From assembly GCA_005784505.1 (NCBI GenBank), contig VCAZ01000201.1, positions 1 through 64,000 on the forward strand: 64,000 nucleotides of DNA. The letters run 5' to 3'. Shown piece by piece: positions 22,561 through 36,347 of the stretch. The stretch is from Bagarius yarrelli (lineage: Eukaryota > Chordata > Actinopteri > Siluriformes > Sisoridae). Positions within the stretch are counted from its first letter, which is position 1, and each line of letters begins with the position of its first letter. The notes below the pieces were generated by a model that worked only from the letters and a program-made list of their open reading frames with translations, was not told the origin of the DNA and made no database searches. Both the position numbers and the translations under genes were made by a program.

Positions 22561-25200
22561 GTTTCACCCTTTGGAGTAAAACTGCAGCAGCAAAAACGGC
22601 TAACAAACTCGCATGTTTTGGTAAATTTTCCGCGTTTCTTGAACAAAAATCTAGTGTTTTTCACAATTTAACGGTCGCAATAGGCATCTTGTACTTCCTG
22701 TGTGCACTCTTATCGAAAAACTCGTGGGAAAAATGCCGTTTTGTTCGAAGAAAAGCGACATGAAATCCGCAGCTAGAGTCGAACCCGACTGCAGCCTCAT
22801 CCCCCTCCTGACTCAACCGATTTACACAGACAAAAACCGGAGCTAAAACAACTCCTTCACTGGACCAGAGTCGCTTTAATCGAAGCGACCTGATCAAAAA
22901 CACCTAAAATTGCTCTTATGTGTAGATATTTACTGAATATCAGCGCGGTACGATGGGATATTCGGGGCTTCTCTCTCTGCTATGAGCGAATTTTTTCAGC
23001 GTCTGTCTCTACATTACACTCTCAGACCAATAACCCCGCCCACTTTAGCACACAAACATGTGATTGGCTGGCTTTTGTGTCTGTTAAATTTCATTGTAAC
23101 CTCATTGGTCAGAAATTTACGTCGGCATTATAAGAGGGATTGGTTAAAATCGCCCGCCTTCCTGCTTTGTCATTTTGTCTGTTTGTTTGTGTTTGTTTAT
23201 TTTTGTTTTTATATTTTTAATATTAATAACTTAATATATAATTTAAATATCATATAAAATATATATTTTTTCATATAATCGCTAAATATATGATCGCTCA
23301 TTATGAGATGTAATAGTTGATGTACTGTAATAGGCTGCAGCTGTAAGCTGTAATTAAATACTGTGGATTTGTGTGTCTACGTGAGGGACATGAAGACATT
23401 TGCATTTAAATGGACATTTACAGCGTTTAGAGGACTTTCGGGTTACAGAATAAGCGATTGTCTTGGTTTTCTATCGTTATTTATATGGATTTATATATAT
23501 TTTATATTTATTTATGGTATGGATTTATTTTAAAAAAAATAAGGGGGAAAAAAGAAAAATTATATTATATATACAATATATTGTAATAGGTTTCATTCGA
23601 ATTTTGTAATCCAGCATTTATTTATTTATTTATTTATATTAAATTGGGCACTTAAGGGTTAAAAGCTTTGCTCAGTAAATAAGTAAAAAAACTGACGTAA
23701 TTCTCTTCTGATGTATAAATTTTAGCAAGAAAATGTTAAAATTAAAAAATTATATATTACACAGAGAGAGAGAGAGTTAGAGTTAGAGCAAGACAGAGAG
23801 AGAGAGAGACAGAGAGAGAGAGAGAGGGAGAGGGAAAGAGAGGGAGAGGGAAAAAGGGAAAGAGAGGGAGAGGGAAAGGGTGTGTGACAGACACGACCTT
23901 CATTACATAAGCCATTTTAGTCCATCCTTGTCAATTATATTATTATGATCATATCTCAATTGTTAAGTTATATTCTTATATAATTATATTGAAGTTAAGA
24001 ACTAAAAAATACTATAAATACAGATCTGTAACTGTAAATACCATCATTTTCATACGTCATTTTCCATATGAATAAAAATATATGGATGTTTATAATCATC
24101 TTTATAACATTAGAACAACATAGAAAGAATTTTTAAATGGACAAAATTGACAGTGTTTCATTTCGCCAGTCTGAGATTTGACTTATAACCCTGAGGAAGA
24201 AGAGTTTTTATTATTCATAAATCTATAAATCTGATCTGTAGGTCGGGTTTATGTTTATCCCACATTACAGACAAGCTGCCATTTTATTGGTCTTCCTAAC
24301 CAGCTGGGATAAATAAATAATTTCACTGTTTGGAATGTATATGAGACAAAACACACAACCACCAATAACAAGAAGTCTTCATGTCACATTTTACTTTATT
24401 TTCTGTTTTACTTTTTTATTATTTGTATTTTCTAATAAGCAGCTACTGGAAAAGAATTTCCTTTGGAATAAATTAAAAATAATCTTATCCTACTTTTATC
24501 TTATCAAAAGTCTGGTTTAAATCTTTATCCCAGTTTTATTCTCCTGTCTGGGTTGTTCTAGTTTGATGAAGCTCTTTGTTGTTTTATTTTACTGTGTGCT
24601 GCATCTGCTCTATGACTGAAATGACAATAAGAGCTTCTTGGCGTGATCAGAGTAAGGATAAGGGTAAGAGTAAGGGTGAGGGTGAGGGTAAGGGTGAGTA
24701 AGTAGAGTAAGGGTGAGAGTAAGGGTGAGAGTAAGGGTAAGGGTAAGAGTAAGGGTGAGAGTGAGGGTAAGCGTAAGTGTAAGGGTGAGAGTAAGGGTAA
24801 GCGTAAGGGTAAGGGTGAGAGTGAGGGTAAGGGTAAGCGTAAGGGTAAGGGTGAGAGTGAGGGTAAGGGTGAGAGTAAGGGTAAGCGTAAGGGTAAGGGT
24901 GAGACTAAGGGGTGAGACTCTCTTTCTCTCTGTCAAGTTTCAAAATTCTGTCTCTCTCTCTCTCTCTCTCTGTCAAGATTCAAGATTCTGTCTCTTTCTT
25001 TCTTTCTTAAAGGTTGTTTAATTTGCATGACAAATACATCACCAAAGCACAGTGTGTGTGTGTGTGTGTATTAATCCACTTGTCATCACATGACGCCTAA
25101 AGCAAAAACACTTTTACTATTTTTATCAAACGCCTGAACTGTAATTTATGTGCTGACGATGAGAAATTTACGCCTCGTCACACAAAAAATCCCCTCCGAG
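22561..25200. other. Intergenic spacer between maf1 and the sharpin-like gene
   Basis: This holds unique sequence to about 23200, then AT-rich sequence, a (GA)n tract at 23763-23880, a LINE-tail fragment at 24585-24645 and a 6-bp array at 24646-24915. The open frames here (22548-22763 and 22918-23257) show no family resemblance. Confidence 0.5.
24646..24915. repeat. Hexamer array (GGGTAA/GGGTGA/GAGTAA)
   Basis: About 270 bp of 6-bp words, mostly GGGTAA, GGGTGA and GAGTGA. It resembles telomeric DNA in base content but is not TTAGGG in any phase. Val-Arg and Leu-Thr dipeptide frames across it are artefacts. Confidence 0.9.
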
Positions 25201-25209
25201 AGTATTGCT

Positions 25210-25262
25210 TCATTGCGCATGCGCACAACCGCAACGCATGCGCGATCAGAAAGTGACTGGGT

Positions 25263-25303
<41 letters not shown>

Positions 25304-25540
25304 TGTGTTGGGGGGGGGGGTGTTTTTAATGCCACAGTCTGAAAGCACATGAACACAGTAACCGAGTTGGAGCTGAAGTGAAAGCGGACACACTGTTGCG
25401 TCGCTTCCTGATCCGACCGAAACTACTGAAGATGTTACAAAATGACGACCTGACGTAAAATGTAACAGAGTTAATGATCAAACAAGCTGTTTAAAGAGAC
25501 ACGGCGGTGGAATGCGAACTTCTCCACGGTGACGGTGGAA
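25210..25540 (+). promoter_or_regulatory. Promoter region of the sharpin-like gene with NRF1-type sites
   Basis: A perfect palindromic NRF1-type site TGCGCATGCGCA lies at 25214-25225, with a second CGCATGCGCG at 25235-25244 and a CRE-like TGACGTAA at 25451-25458. A (TG)n tract at 25267-25310 separates them. The 5' UTR and ATG at 25541 follow within 330 bases. NRF1 pairs are typical of broadly expressed TATA-less genes. Confidence 0.5.
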
Positions 25541-28257
25541 ATGGCGCAGAGCTCTGAAGCTCCGCTGCCGAACCCGGGTCCGCCCTCCTCCTCCTCCTCC
25601 TCTTCTTCTACCTCTTCTATCTACTCCTCTCTGCCTGGGTTCGAGGCCCCGGCGGCGGGATGCAGCACCGTGCTGATGTCGGTCAAAGTGTCGGTGAGTC
25701 ACTCTGGGATCCGGCCGCTATGTTTGCCCGGCTGCGGGGACGAGGCGCTACGGCTACAACTCAGCATGGACCCGGGGACAGCGGGGGAATTCCGGCTGAC
25801 TCTGAGACCCAACAGCGGAAATAACGCGGTGAGCGCAAACCCCCAACCGAACACACAGCAACACTTCACAGATCGTTCAGAACTTTTTCCATTTCCGCTC
25901 ATACCGACGTGTGTGTGTGTCACGTGATCTTCATGTTTTTGTTTACAGACACAACAGATCAGCGATCAGTGTGAACATCTGTAAACTCTAAAATCATCCA
26001 CAACTGTTTAGTTTTATTTAAGTGCCTTAAAAAACAAACGAACCAAATTTTAAAGTCTGACGTCATCACAGTCGACTCATATTTGCATAGAAAAGAAGAA
26101 AGAAGAGTTTATCTTTATTTTTACGTTTACGTTTATTTTTTGTTTATTTTAGACAATAACAGTTAAGAGAATAAATACATTTACAGAATTTGGTAGACAT
26201 CCTTATCCGGAGCGATCAGGGGTTAAGGACCTTCGCTGGTGGCTTGGTGGAGCTGGAAATCGAACCCACAATCTTCGGGTTGGTAGTCCAACTCCTTAAC
26301 CATGAGCCACCACAACACTAGTAATAATATTATTATTAATGATGGTGTCTATATCAAGGCTGTGTGTGTGTGTGTGTGTGTGTGTGAGATTTTGTGTTCT
26401 ATATCAAGTGTGCCCTGTGTGTGTGTGTGTGTGTAATCCTTCTGTTCCTGAGGTTCCTGAACTCACCAATCACACCATTCAATTCAAGATTTAAAACACT
26501 TTTGGTTTTAAAGACCTGAAAAATTCACACACTCGATTCAACAAAGCAAAAACACCACAGAGTTAAAAAAGAAACAGGATCAATGGATAAATCATTTGGG
26601 TGGATGTGTAAATTTTTTTTCTTTAGCTTAAAGTGGTCTGCTAGAAAGGTTAGTGGTTTCTGCTAATAGTTAGTAATGGTTCTGCAGTTTTTAGCACCAG
26701 TTTTTAGCACCACCAGGCTGCCTCTGCTGGGGCCCCTGAGTAAGGCCCTTAACCTGTAACTGCTCAGTTGGATTAATGGAGGATAATAATGTACGTCTTT
26801 CTGGATAAGAAATAATGTTTGTTAAATGTTTCCCTCTAAATTATATTATTGATTAGACGCGACTCACACTAATCTGATTTATACACCTGAGCAGGTGAGG
26901 GTCTTGCTCAGGGGCCCAACAGTGGCAGGCTGGTGATCCTGGGATTAGAACTTACAACCTTTCGATTAGCAGCTCAACCCTTAAACCACTGAACAACATT
27001 TTCCCCTAAATCGCTCTATAATTAGCCTTAGCCTGTGAACTGGAGATTCTGCATCCAATCATGTTTCACGTCACTGACGTGACGTTATAATAACGTTTGT
27101 AATAACTGGTCTATTACACAGTTATAACTACTAACTCACAGATAATCAACCAACGGGTTTGTTTTTATGATGTAAAGATTATTGTTAGGATGATTGTTAT
27201 CCTGTCTCACCATCAGTCCATCGCCGAGTTTGATCTAAGGACGGTGCGTTACGAAGTCAAGACCCCCTGCAGTCACGAGCTGATCCTGGCCACGCCCCCT
27301 CACGACCGCATCACCTTCAACTTCCACAGCGAACCGGAGGCACAGGCTTGGGCCACTGTGGTGATGTCATCACTTCGCGAGGCCCATCGAGGTGAGACAC
27401 GCCCGTGTAAACTTTCTTACCCAGAGCGACTTACATTTATCTTATTTATACAACTGAGCATTTAAGGGTTAAGGGCCTTGCTCAGGGGCCCGGCGGTGGT
27501 GCTGGAAATCAAATCCTGATCTTCCATTTAGCATTCCAACATCTTAACCACTGTGCTACCACTTCCACAATGTTTAGCAGATGTCTTCATTCAGAATAAA
27601 TTACTTTTATCTCTCGACTTGTTTTTATAGAATTGAGGTTTAGGGGCCTTGCTAAAGGGGCCCCGTGGAGACAAATGGTGGTGCCAGGAATTGTACCCAC
27701 GATATTTTTAATTACCAATCCAAAACTCTGCTTTCCTGACCAGGATGAGGTGCTTTAGATGGGGTATTTAGCAGGAAAAATTATTAAAAAAACAAAAACA
27801 AAAAGATTTTTAAAAACAATTTTATTTTTAGGACTATAAAGAATAAGAATTTTGAAATAAATTTTGAATAATATATTTTTTGTTTTTTAATTAGTGCATT
27901 AATGCCAGCATCACTAATATATCGATGTGTTCTGTGAAGACAAAACAAGAAACATTTCTGTATGACAGTTTTTTATTCTCTCACTACTTCAGTAATTTCC
28001 TGCTCGTTAAGACTGTCCCTCTGTGTGTAACTCTTCCCCCAGTGGCGGTCAGTGGTACTGCAGATGATGGGCAGTTGGCACCGCAGCCCCTGGTCGTACG
28101 AGCGCCCGCCTCTCTGTCCAGCACCGGTACGTCCTACCGTCCCCTCCTCAGCCTTTCTCTCCAAACAAAGCACAAAAAGCCGCAATTGTCCATTGTGTAG
28201 CTAAAAAGCTGCACTGCGTCCCTCACTCTGCTGCGCTGCATGTTTTCTCTCCCACTC

Positions 28258-28288
<31 letters not shown>

Positions 28289-29596
28289 TCGTACTTTGTT
28301 GGTTTGTTTTTGCTTTCTTTAATCTCTCTCACACATTCTACTTCCTCTCTTTCTCTTTCTCATTTTTACCCTCTCTCTATTTCCTTCTTACTCATATTTT
28401 CACACACATATTTTGTGTGTGTGTGTGTGTGTGTTTGTGTGTGTAGAGGAGTTGTGTAAGGAGCTGGTTCATGCAATAGAGGCCGGTGATGTCCAGGCTG
28501 CGTCTGTGTGTGTGGAGTCTCTGGCTCGGCATCACACACCGCTGTGCATTCAACCAAAACACAAACACTACACCAACAGGGAGATCAGGTACAAAACACA
28601 CACACACACACACACACACATCTATAGGTCATATACACAACATGTACACTCAATAGAGTCCAAAGTATCTAAGCATCACATCCATCTGTGTTTTTTTTAA
28701 ACATTCTACTCCAGATGCTAGTCTCACTCTACCTACTGTAAATCTCCAGACTCTGTACAGTCTTTGCACTACATTGGGACATGTGACTGTCAGATCAGAC
28801 ACTAATGTTGAGGTGAGGAGGTCTGGGGTTCAGTATGGGTTCCAGTTCATCCCTAAAGCTGTTCAGTTTAAAGGGGTTGAGTCAGAATCAGGACTCTGTA
28901 CAGGACAAGACAGTTCTTCTACTCCAGAACATCCAGAACACACAGCATGTCTTCATGGAGATCAGGAGATTTGTGCACAGGGACATTGTCATGCTGGGAC
29001 AGGGTTTGAATCCCGCAATGCTGTAGGGGTGCTAGTAAGAAAATATTAGTTTAATGATTAAGGTGTTAGACCGCTAATTGGAAGATCAGGGTTTGGGGTT
29101 CGATTCCCGCCACCACCACTGCTGGGCCCCTAAACAAGGCCCTTAACTCCCAGTTGCTTTAATTCCATGGTTTAACATTTCGTATCTTATTTAAACTTCG
29201 TCATTGTAATTAAAACGATTATTTGATTAATTAGTATAAACGGTTTAAATGTTTGCTGGTGATGTAATAAGTGGTTGATGGTGTTGACGATGGTGCATTC
29301 TGTTTGTCCTCCAGTTTGTCCGTGGTGTTCGAGGACGCTTCCTCTTCCTGTTGTGTCACCGTTAAAGTCTTCCCTCACACCACGGTGGCTGCACTTAAAC
29401 AGCAGGTGAGAAATTACAAGTTTAAAATTAATTGTTTATTAATTATCAATTTAATATGCAAATGAGTTTGTGACATCATCAGCAAATTTCTAATGACTTT
29501 TTGAATCTCTTTCTCTGTCTGTCTCTCTTTTTTTCCTCTTACTCTCTTACTTTCCCTGTCTCTCTCTCTCTTTTCCTCTCTCTCTCTCTCTCTCTC

Positions 29597-29627
<31 letters not shown>

Positions 29628-29659
29628 GTTTCCTCTCTCTCTCTCTCTCTCTCTCTCCA

Positions 29660-29697
<38 letters not shown>

Positions 29698-30424
29698 TCT
29701 CTCTCCAGGTCTTCGTTCAGTACGGTTTTCACCCACAGGTCCAGCGGTGGGTCATCGGTCGGTGTTTGTGTATCGACTCTCGCTCTCTTGCGTCTTACGG
29801 CGTGCATCAGGACGGAGACTCCGCCTTCCTTTACCTGATGTCCCGACAGAGACGACAGGACGCAGAGAACCTTCCTCTCACTCACACCGCTTCGTCTTTA
29901 GACACACAGTCTGTCCGGACCGGACCGGAGAGATCACCGAGGGCCTCCAACACACCGCCCACCAGACTGCAACTGCAACACAATAACACTGGTGTGTGTG
30001 TGTGTGTGTGCGCGTGCATGTGTATTAATGCCTATAAATAGATTTTTATTCTAAATATTGCAGAATAAAAGCCAATTTCTACAGACACCAATAAGATTCT
30101 ACAGAGACACCCCCCACCCCCCAGTTATCTGGATTCGGCTGATTGTTCTGATTTGAACGAAAGGTTTAAAAAGCGCCGATAGAATAAATTCTTAACAGTT
30201 CCAGTATCACATGTAAACTTTACTTAATTGTAAATGTAATGTGATGATGTGTTTATTTAGAATTGATTTTAAGCATTAGCGCCTCTCGAACTTTGACCTT
30301 TCAGGCGGTAACAGTTCGGCGAGGACGGACAGGATGGGCGTGGCTGAAATCTGTGACCTGATTAATGCCGAGATGACTAAACGGGATGAAGTTAACAGAA
30401 CGAACTTACAGGTACAGCAAGCAG

Positions 30425-30461
<37 letters not shown>

Positions 30462-33400
30462 CATGTATTGAATATCTCTCTCTTTATCTCTCTCTCCGTA
30501 TTTCTCTCTTTCTTTCGTTTTCTCTCTCTCGCTCTCTCTCTCCCTCTCTTTATTTCTGTCTCTCTCTCTCTCTGTTTCTCTCTCTGTCTCTTTCTCCCTC
30601 TCTGTCTGTTTGTCTGTCTGTCTCTCTTTCTTTCCCTCTCTAGGAGGTTAATAAAAACGTCAATACAAAATTGCTAACGATCATTTATCCATTCTTGATT
30701 ATTCATGTCTGTTCCCCAGTCACTACTGTAAGAGCTGCGGTTTCAGAACTGATGAATATATCAGGATTAGTGGTAATTGTGGTAGTAGGATTTTACCCCT
30801 AACACACAGGGTTGTGTTTGTGTGGGTGTGTTTTGGTAGCTGGGGTGGGCGTGTCCGTCCTGCACCTACATCAACAAGCCGACGCGTCCCGGCTGCGAGA
30901 TGTGCAGCGCCGACAGACCCGAGAGCTACACGGTGCCTGGAGGCTACAGACCAGACACACTGGAACTACGGCGCATCCAGAAGGAGAAAGAAGCCATCCG
31001 ACAGTACCAACAGGTCAGACATCCCACACACACACACACACACAGATACACACCTGCTTACATCACACTACTATATATTTTATTTGCTTCAATAGATGGG
31101 ATTGGCATTCTTGTTACCCAATATGGTCTTATAAATACACACCATACACACACACACACACACAGACACACACTATACATTTACATTTTCTGGCATTACC
31201 AGACGTCCTTATCCAAAGCAACTTACATTGATCTCTTTAACATACAGCTGAGCAATTGGGGGTTAAGGGCCTTGCTCAGGGGCCCAACAGTGGCAACTCG
31301 GTGGTTTTGGGAATCGAACCCCGAATACTATATAGTAGTAAAAATATGAGATTTCAGACAGCATTTGTGCCTTTAAAAGTTTCATGAAATTAAATAATGA
31401 GCATATGTTTCCTGCAAAATCTTATCATTTTTTAAAATTAAGCCACGCCCCCTACCTGAGTTTTTAATAGTAGACAAAGCCCGAGCTTAAATTTAGAGCA
31501 TAACGTGAAACGGGTCGTTTCTTCACGCTAAATTTAGCTGGAGCCTCTAAATATATTTGATAGTAAAACAAATTGGGTTCTAAAGGTAAACTGGAGAACC
31601 TTCACTTGCAGAAATACAATCTCGACTAGGATAATTAGTAAAAGATTTCCAAAAGATTAGGATTTAAAATAATCGTTTAATTTCTCCAGTCGTTAGCGTC
31701 TCATTACGGAAAAGCAGGATCTAAGGGCATGACCGGCTCTCGGGACTCACGCTCTTCTCTTCTCTTCTGTCTGGTTTTCTTTTTAAAGGAGAAAGGGAGG
31801 AGGGAGGAGCTGAGGGCCAGCAACTCACTACAGTACAACCTCGACCAGGACTACTGACACACACACACACACAAACACATATACACACATAAACACACAC
31901 ACTAAGCACAGATTACCACTCAAATATCTACTGAGATTAAAAAACACACACAGAAACATCTGCAGCACATCTGCACAGGACAGCTGTGGAGAATCACACA
32001 GACTAAATGATCGAACTCTGTGCATGCCAATCTCATCTATTGTATTACAGCTAAAATGCGCAAGGGTTAAAGGTTAAAGGTCGACCGGTGGCGGATTTTC
32101 CCGATGCTGATATCGGGTCCAAACGATAATCGGATAATAATTTGTTCATGTTTAAATGGATGTTTCTGCAAGTTAACAGACGCCATTCGTCAGTTAGCGA
32201 CTTACATTTATTTACATTTAGGGCCTTGCTCAGGGGCCCCGCACTGGCAGCTTGGTGGGGCGGGAATTCAACACACACTTGTGACTTCACTGTCACTTCC
32301 CTAATCTATTATTCTATTTTTTCTTTTGTTCTTGAATTAAATTTGACCCGTTTTTAAGATTTTATAATAAAAGTATGATAGATTTTTTTGGCGTCGTTGC
32401 CCAGGGTTGGGTTAACAGTATAAAACAGTTCAGTCAGCAGGACGAATGTTGCCTGGTTGACTGGAGGACAATATAAAGCGTTTAAAAGGATCCTGGATAA
32501 AAAAATGAAACTGTCCGTAAAATAGTGTTAAACTTTTACTACATAAATAAACTTTATGGCCGGCGCTGTGGTGTAGTGGGTTAGAGTGCCGGCGCCCACA
32601 TCGCAAGTGGCGACACCGGTTCAAATCCGGCTCAGGTCTTTTCCGGTCCAACCCTCTCTCTCTCTCTCTCCCCCCACTTCATCCCTCTGTCCTGTCAATG
32701 AAGACAAAAAATGCTCAAAAATGTATAATTAAATTAAATATACAATAAAACACGATCCCCAACAACAGAAATGTACCAAAATAATTAAAACGAGTAATTA
32801 ATTATACTCGTTAATATTAAAGTAAATAAAATCAATGCGTTCAAACTTAAACAAAGAGGAACTACATCTTTATTAAGTTAAAACTTAATTTAAAATGTAT
32901 TAGTAAATGATTAAATTAATTAACTCGCAATAAACAATCTTTTTACAGGATTTATTAAAAATCAAGTAATGTTACAAATAGAATCTTATTGTTGTGTCAC
33001 TATTTTATATAAATCCTGCTAAAAGTCAGCCGCTATTAAAGTTCAAAGTGTTGAAATGACAGAAACGTTTGTTATGTTCAGTCTGATTGGAGTTTTTTTT
33101 ATTTCTAATTTAAATATCTATGTTGGTGTGAAATTCTAAAATAACCAATCGGTACAGATTTTTGCCGATAACCGATAAATCTGCCAGTCAGCTATCCGTG
33201 CCAATTAATCGGTCGACCTTTAACCAATATCAGCTTGATGCTTAGGAGAACCGATGGTTCTTACAGGGTTCTGCAGGGTTTGTTGACCCTCTAAGCACTT
33301 TTATTTACAGTAATGTTGTCTGTGTAAACTTAATCTTGATGAAAACTTTTAAAGCGATTAATCACAGTTGCTTCTGTTCAGCACTGTGTTCAGGAGCGGG

Positions 33401-34975
33401 AAAATGAAAACTCGCTACTAAAAACAGACCCATGAGCTGATCTGCTGTTCCACGAATCCTTTGAATCACTCGAGTCAGTAGAGATTCTGTCTGCTTTTGC
33501 CATATTGTTTCACAAGAGGGACTAAATCCCCAAAATGCTTACACTCAAAAAAAAAAAAAAAACCTCAATAAGTTTGCTAAACGCTACGAGAGTCGGACCG
33601 ATCTTCGGAATCCCACCGTTCAGATGAATCAGAAAATAGGATTTTGAGTCACTTCGGTTTCTGACATGCAGGAAGTTTCCTAAACAACTTAGCTACCTAC
33701 CCTTACCTGCAGTTACTAGCTAAAAATACTTAGAACAATGTAATGGTGTCATTTTTAGTTTGTATTTATTAGGGTTGTGTGAAAATATCGAAACAGTTAA
33801 CTATCGCAATATTGTTTTTCACAATAGCGTATCGATATTTTAATCTCTAGTATCGATACATATTTAATTTACGTTTTATGTTAATATTTAATTAAAGCCA
33901 CGGTCACTGACACATACCGCCATTTTCTCAGAAACAAACATGGCGGGGAAAAAATAAGGGCGCCTCCGGCTTTGTATTTGTTGTGTTTTTAGCTATTTGT
34001 TTTAAAATTTTTTTAAAATTAAAATGTTTAAGTATTGCAATGTATGGCGATGTGTATCGTCTGGCAGTATATTGTGATATGTATCGTATCGTAAGGCCCA
34101 TGCCGATACACGGCCCTATTATTTTCCTATGATGTCGTTAGCAGTGAGGATTTCGGAATCCCGTGTCATATAAAGGATCCAGTTATGTAAGCGGGATGAA
34201 TTCTCTCGTCTTTATTAACCACTGAGCCGCTAGTAATTATTCCTCTGCTGAAAGGTCAAGGTCAAATGTCAATAAAGTCAATGTTAATGGCAGACGGCTG
34301 AATCAGTGATGTCACCAATGTGTAGCAGTGAATGTTTAAGTAATACGTTTATATGTGATTAAATCAGGGAACCGATATTAAGCCACGCTGAGACTGTGAT
34401 AAAACACAGTGAAGATATAAAACGGGTTTCTGCTCTCTCTCTCACTCTCTTTCTCTGTCTCTCTCTCTCTCTGTCTCTCTCTCTCTCTCTCTCACACTCT
34501 AGCTCTGTCTCTGTCTCTCTCTCTCTCTTCTCTGTCTCTCTCTTCTCTCTCTATCTCTCACGCTCTGCTGTCTCTCTCTCTCTTTCTCATCTCTCTCTCT
34601 TCATCTCTCTCACTCTCTCTGTACACTCTCGCTCTCTAGATCTCTCTCTCTTCTCTCGTCTCTCTCTCTCTTCTCTGTCTCTCTCTTCTCTCTCTCTCTC
34701 CTCTCTCTCTCTCTCACACTCTCACTCTGTCTCTCTCTCTCTTTCTGTCTCTATCTCTCTGTCTCTGTCTCTATCTATTCTCTCTTACACGTCTCTCTCT
34801 CTCTCTTTCTCTGTCTCTCTCTCTCTGTCTCTCTCTTCTCTCTCTCCTCTCTCACACTCTCTGCTCTGTCTCTCTTTCTCTGTCTCTCTCTTTCTCTCTC
34901 TCTTCTCTCTGTCTCTCTTCTCTCTTCTCTGTATCTCACTCTCTTCTCTCTCTTCTCTTTCACACTCTCTGTCTG

Positions 34976-35009
<34 letters not shown>

Positions 35010-35038
35010 CACACTCTCGCTCTGTCTCTCTCTCTCTC

Positions 35039-35088
<50 letters not shown>

Positions 35089-36304
35089 TTGTCTCTCTCT
35101 CTTTCTCTGTCTCTATCTCTCTCTGTGTCTCTCTCTCTCTCTGTCTCTCTTACATCTTCTCTCTCTCCTCTCACTCGGTCTCTCTCTCTCTCTGTCTCTC
35201 TCTCTCACACTCTCGCTCTGTCTCTATCTCTCTCTGTGTCTCTCTCTCTCTCTTTCTCTCTAGCTACTGTTATGAACTCGTTCACGCTCAGGAAGGGTAG
35301 CGTTATTAATGACAGCTATGCAGACACAGACCTATGCATAACCCGGGACTGAATCTGAATATGATCAGTTTATTTGCTGTTATTTAATGTTTAATTTACG
35401 GTGTTTATTGTAGCAAATAAACTTCGAATTTGTCTCTGAGAGTATAATTCTGTTAGCTATACTGAATAAAGTGAACTGGAAGTAAACGAGCAAATGTCTC
35501 CTGAATGATAATGTCCCTGTGCACAAAACCCCTGATCTCCATGAAGACATTCTGTGTTCTGGATGTTCTGGAGTGAAAGAACTCTTGTGTCCTGTACAGA
35601 GTCCTGATTCTACATTTACAGCATTTAGCAGATGTTCTTATCCAGAGCAACTTACATTTATCTCTTTTATACAACTGAGCAATTGGGGGTTAAGGGCCTT
35701 GCTCAGGGGCCCAACAGTGGTGGCTTGGTGGAGCTGGGAATTGAACCCACAATCTTTGGGTTGGTAGTCCAACACCTTAATTATGAGCCACCACTCCTTA
35801 ATTCTGACTCCACCCCTTTAAACTGAACGCCTTTGGGATGAACTGGTACCCTGACTGAACCCCAGACAACCTCAACTTTACTGTCTGATCTCACTGGTAC
35901 TACTGGAACTGAACGATCCCAAATCCCCACAGTCACATGACCCAATCTAGCGGAAAGAGTTTACAGAATTCTGGAGATTTTTATAGGACCAAAAGTGGGA
36001 CTAACATCTGTAGTATAGTATGTAAAAAAAAACACAGCTGGAGGTGATGGTCAGGTGTTCCAATATTTTTTTCCAATCTTATTTTTAGTCTTTTGTGCTA
36101 ATCTGACATGCTGTGTTAGCATAAACGCTCAACAACAACAACAACAATGAGGACGTTTCTCTGCTGCTTTATCTTTGCAGAATCTCCAACAATATCCAGT
36201 CGCCCAGTCTCGAGCGGAGCAGCAAAAGATAGATAGATAGATAGATGGATAGATGGATGGATGGATGGATGGATAGATGGATGGATGGATATGGATGGAT
36301 GATG

Positions 36305-36347
<43 letters not shown>

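Larger units (their letters stand above)
32072..33225. mobile_element. 1.15-kb DNA transposon-like element with 16-bp inverted ends
   Basis: GGTTAAAGGTCGACCG at 32072-32087 is mirrored by CGGTCGACCTTTAACC at 33210-33225, with further ATCGG/CCGAT words just inside. No transposase frame is present. It carries two SINEs (32150-32290 and 32558-32720). The ends suggest a non-autonomous hAT-type element, but the superfamily is an inference. Confidence 0.6.

Noticed and set aside
24610..25021. Telomeric repeat, or Leu-Thr / Val-Arg repeat protein
   Set aside because: The words are GGGTAA and GGGTGA, not TTAGGG in any register, and the dipeptide frames come from the 6-bp period.
32558..32720. Functional tRNA gene
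   Set aside because: A and B boxes are clear, but no acceptor stem pairs and the sequence runs on into a SINE body.
34396..35352. 318-codon Ser/Leu open frame
   Set aside because: It is a translation of a (CT)n tract. Only the last 30 codons leave the repeat, and they match nothing.
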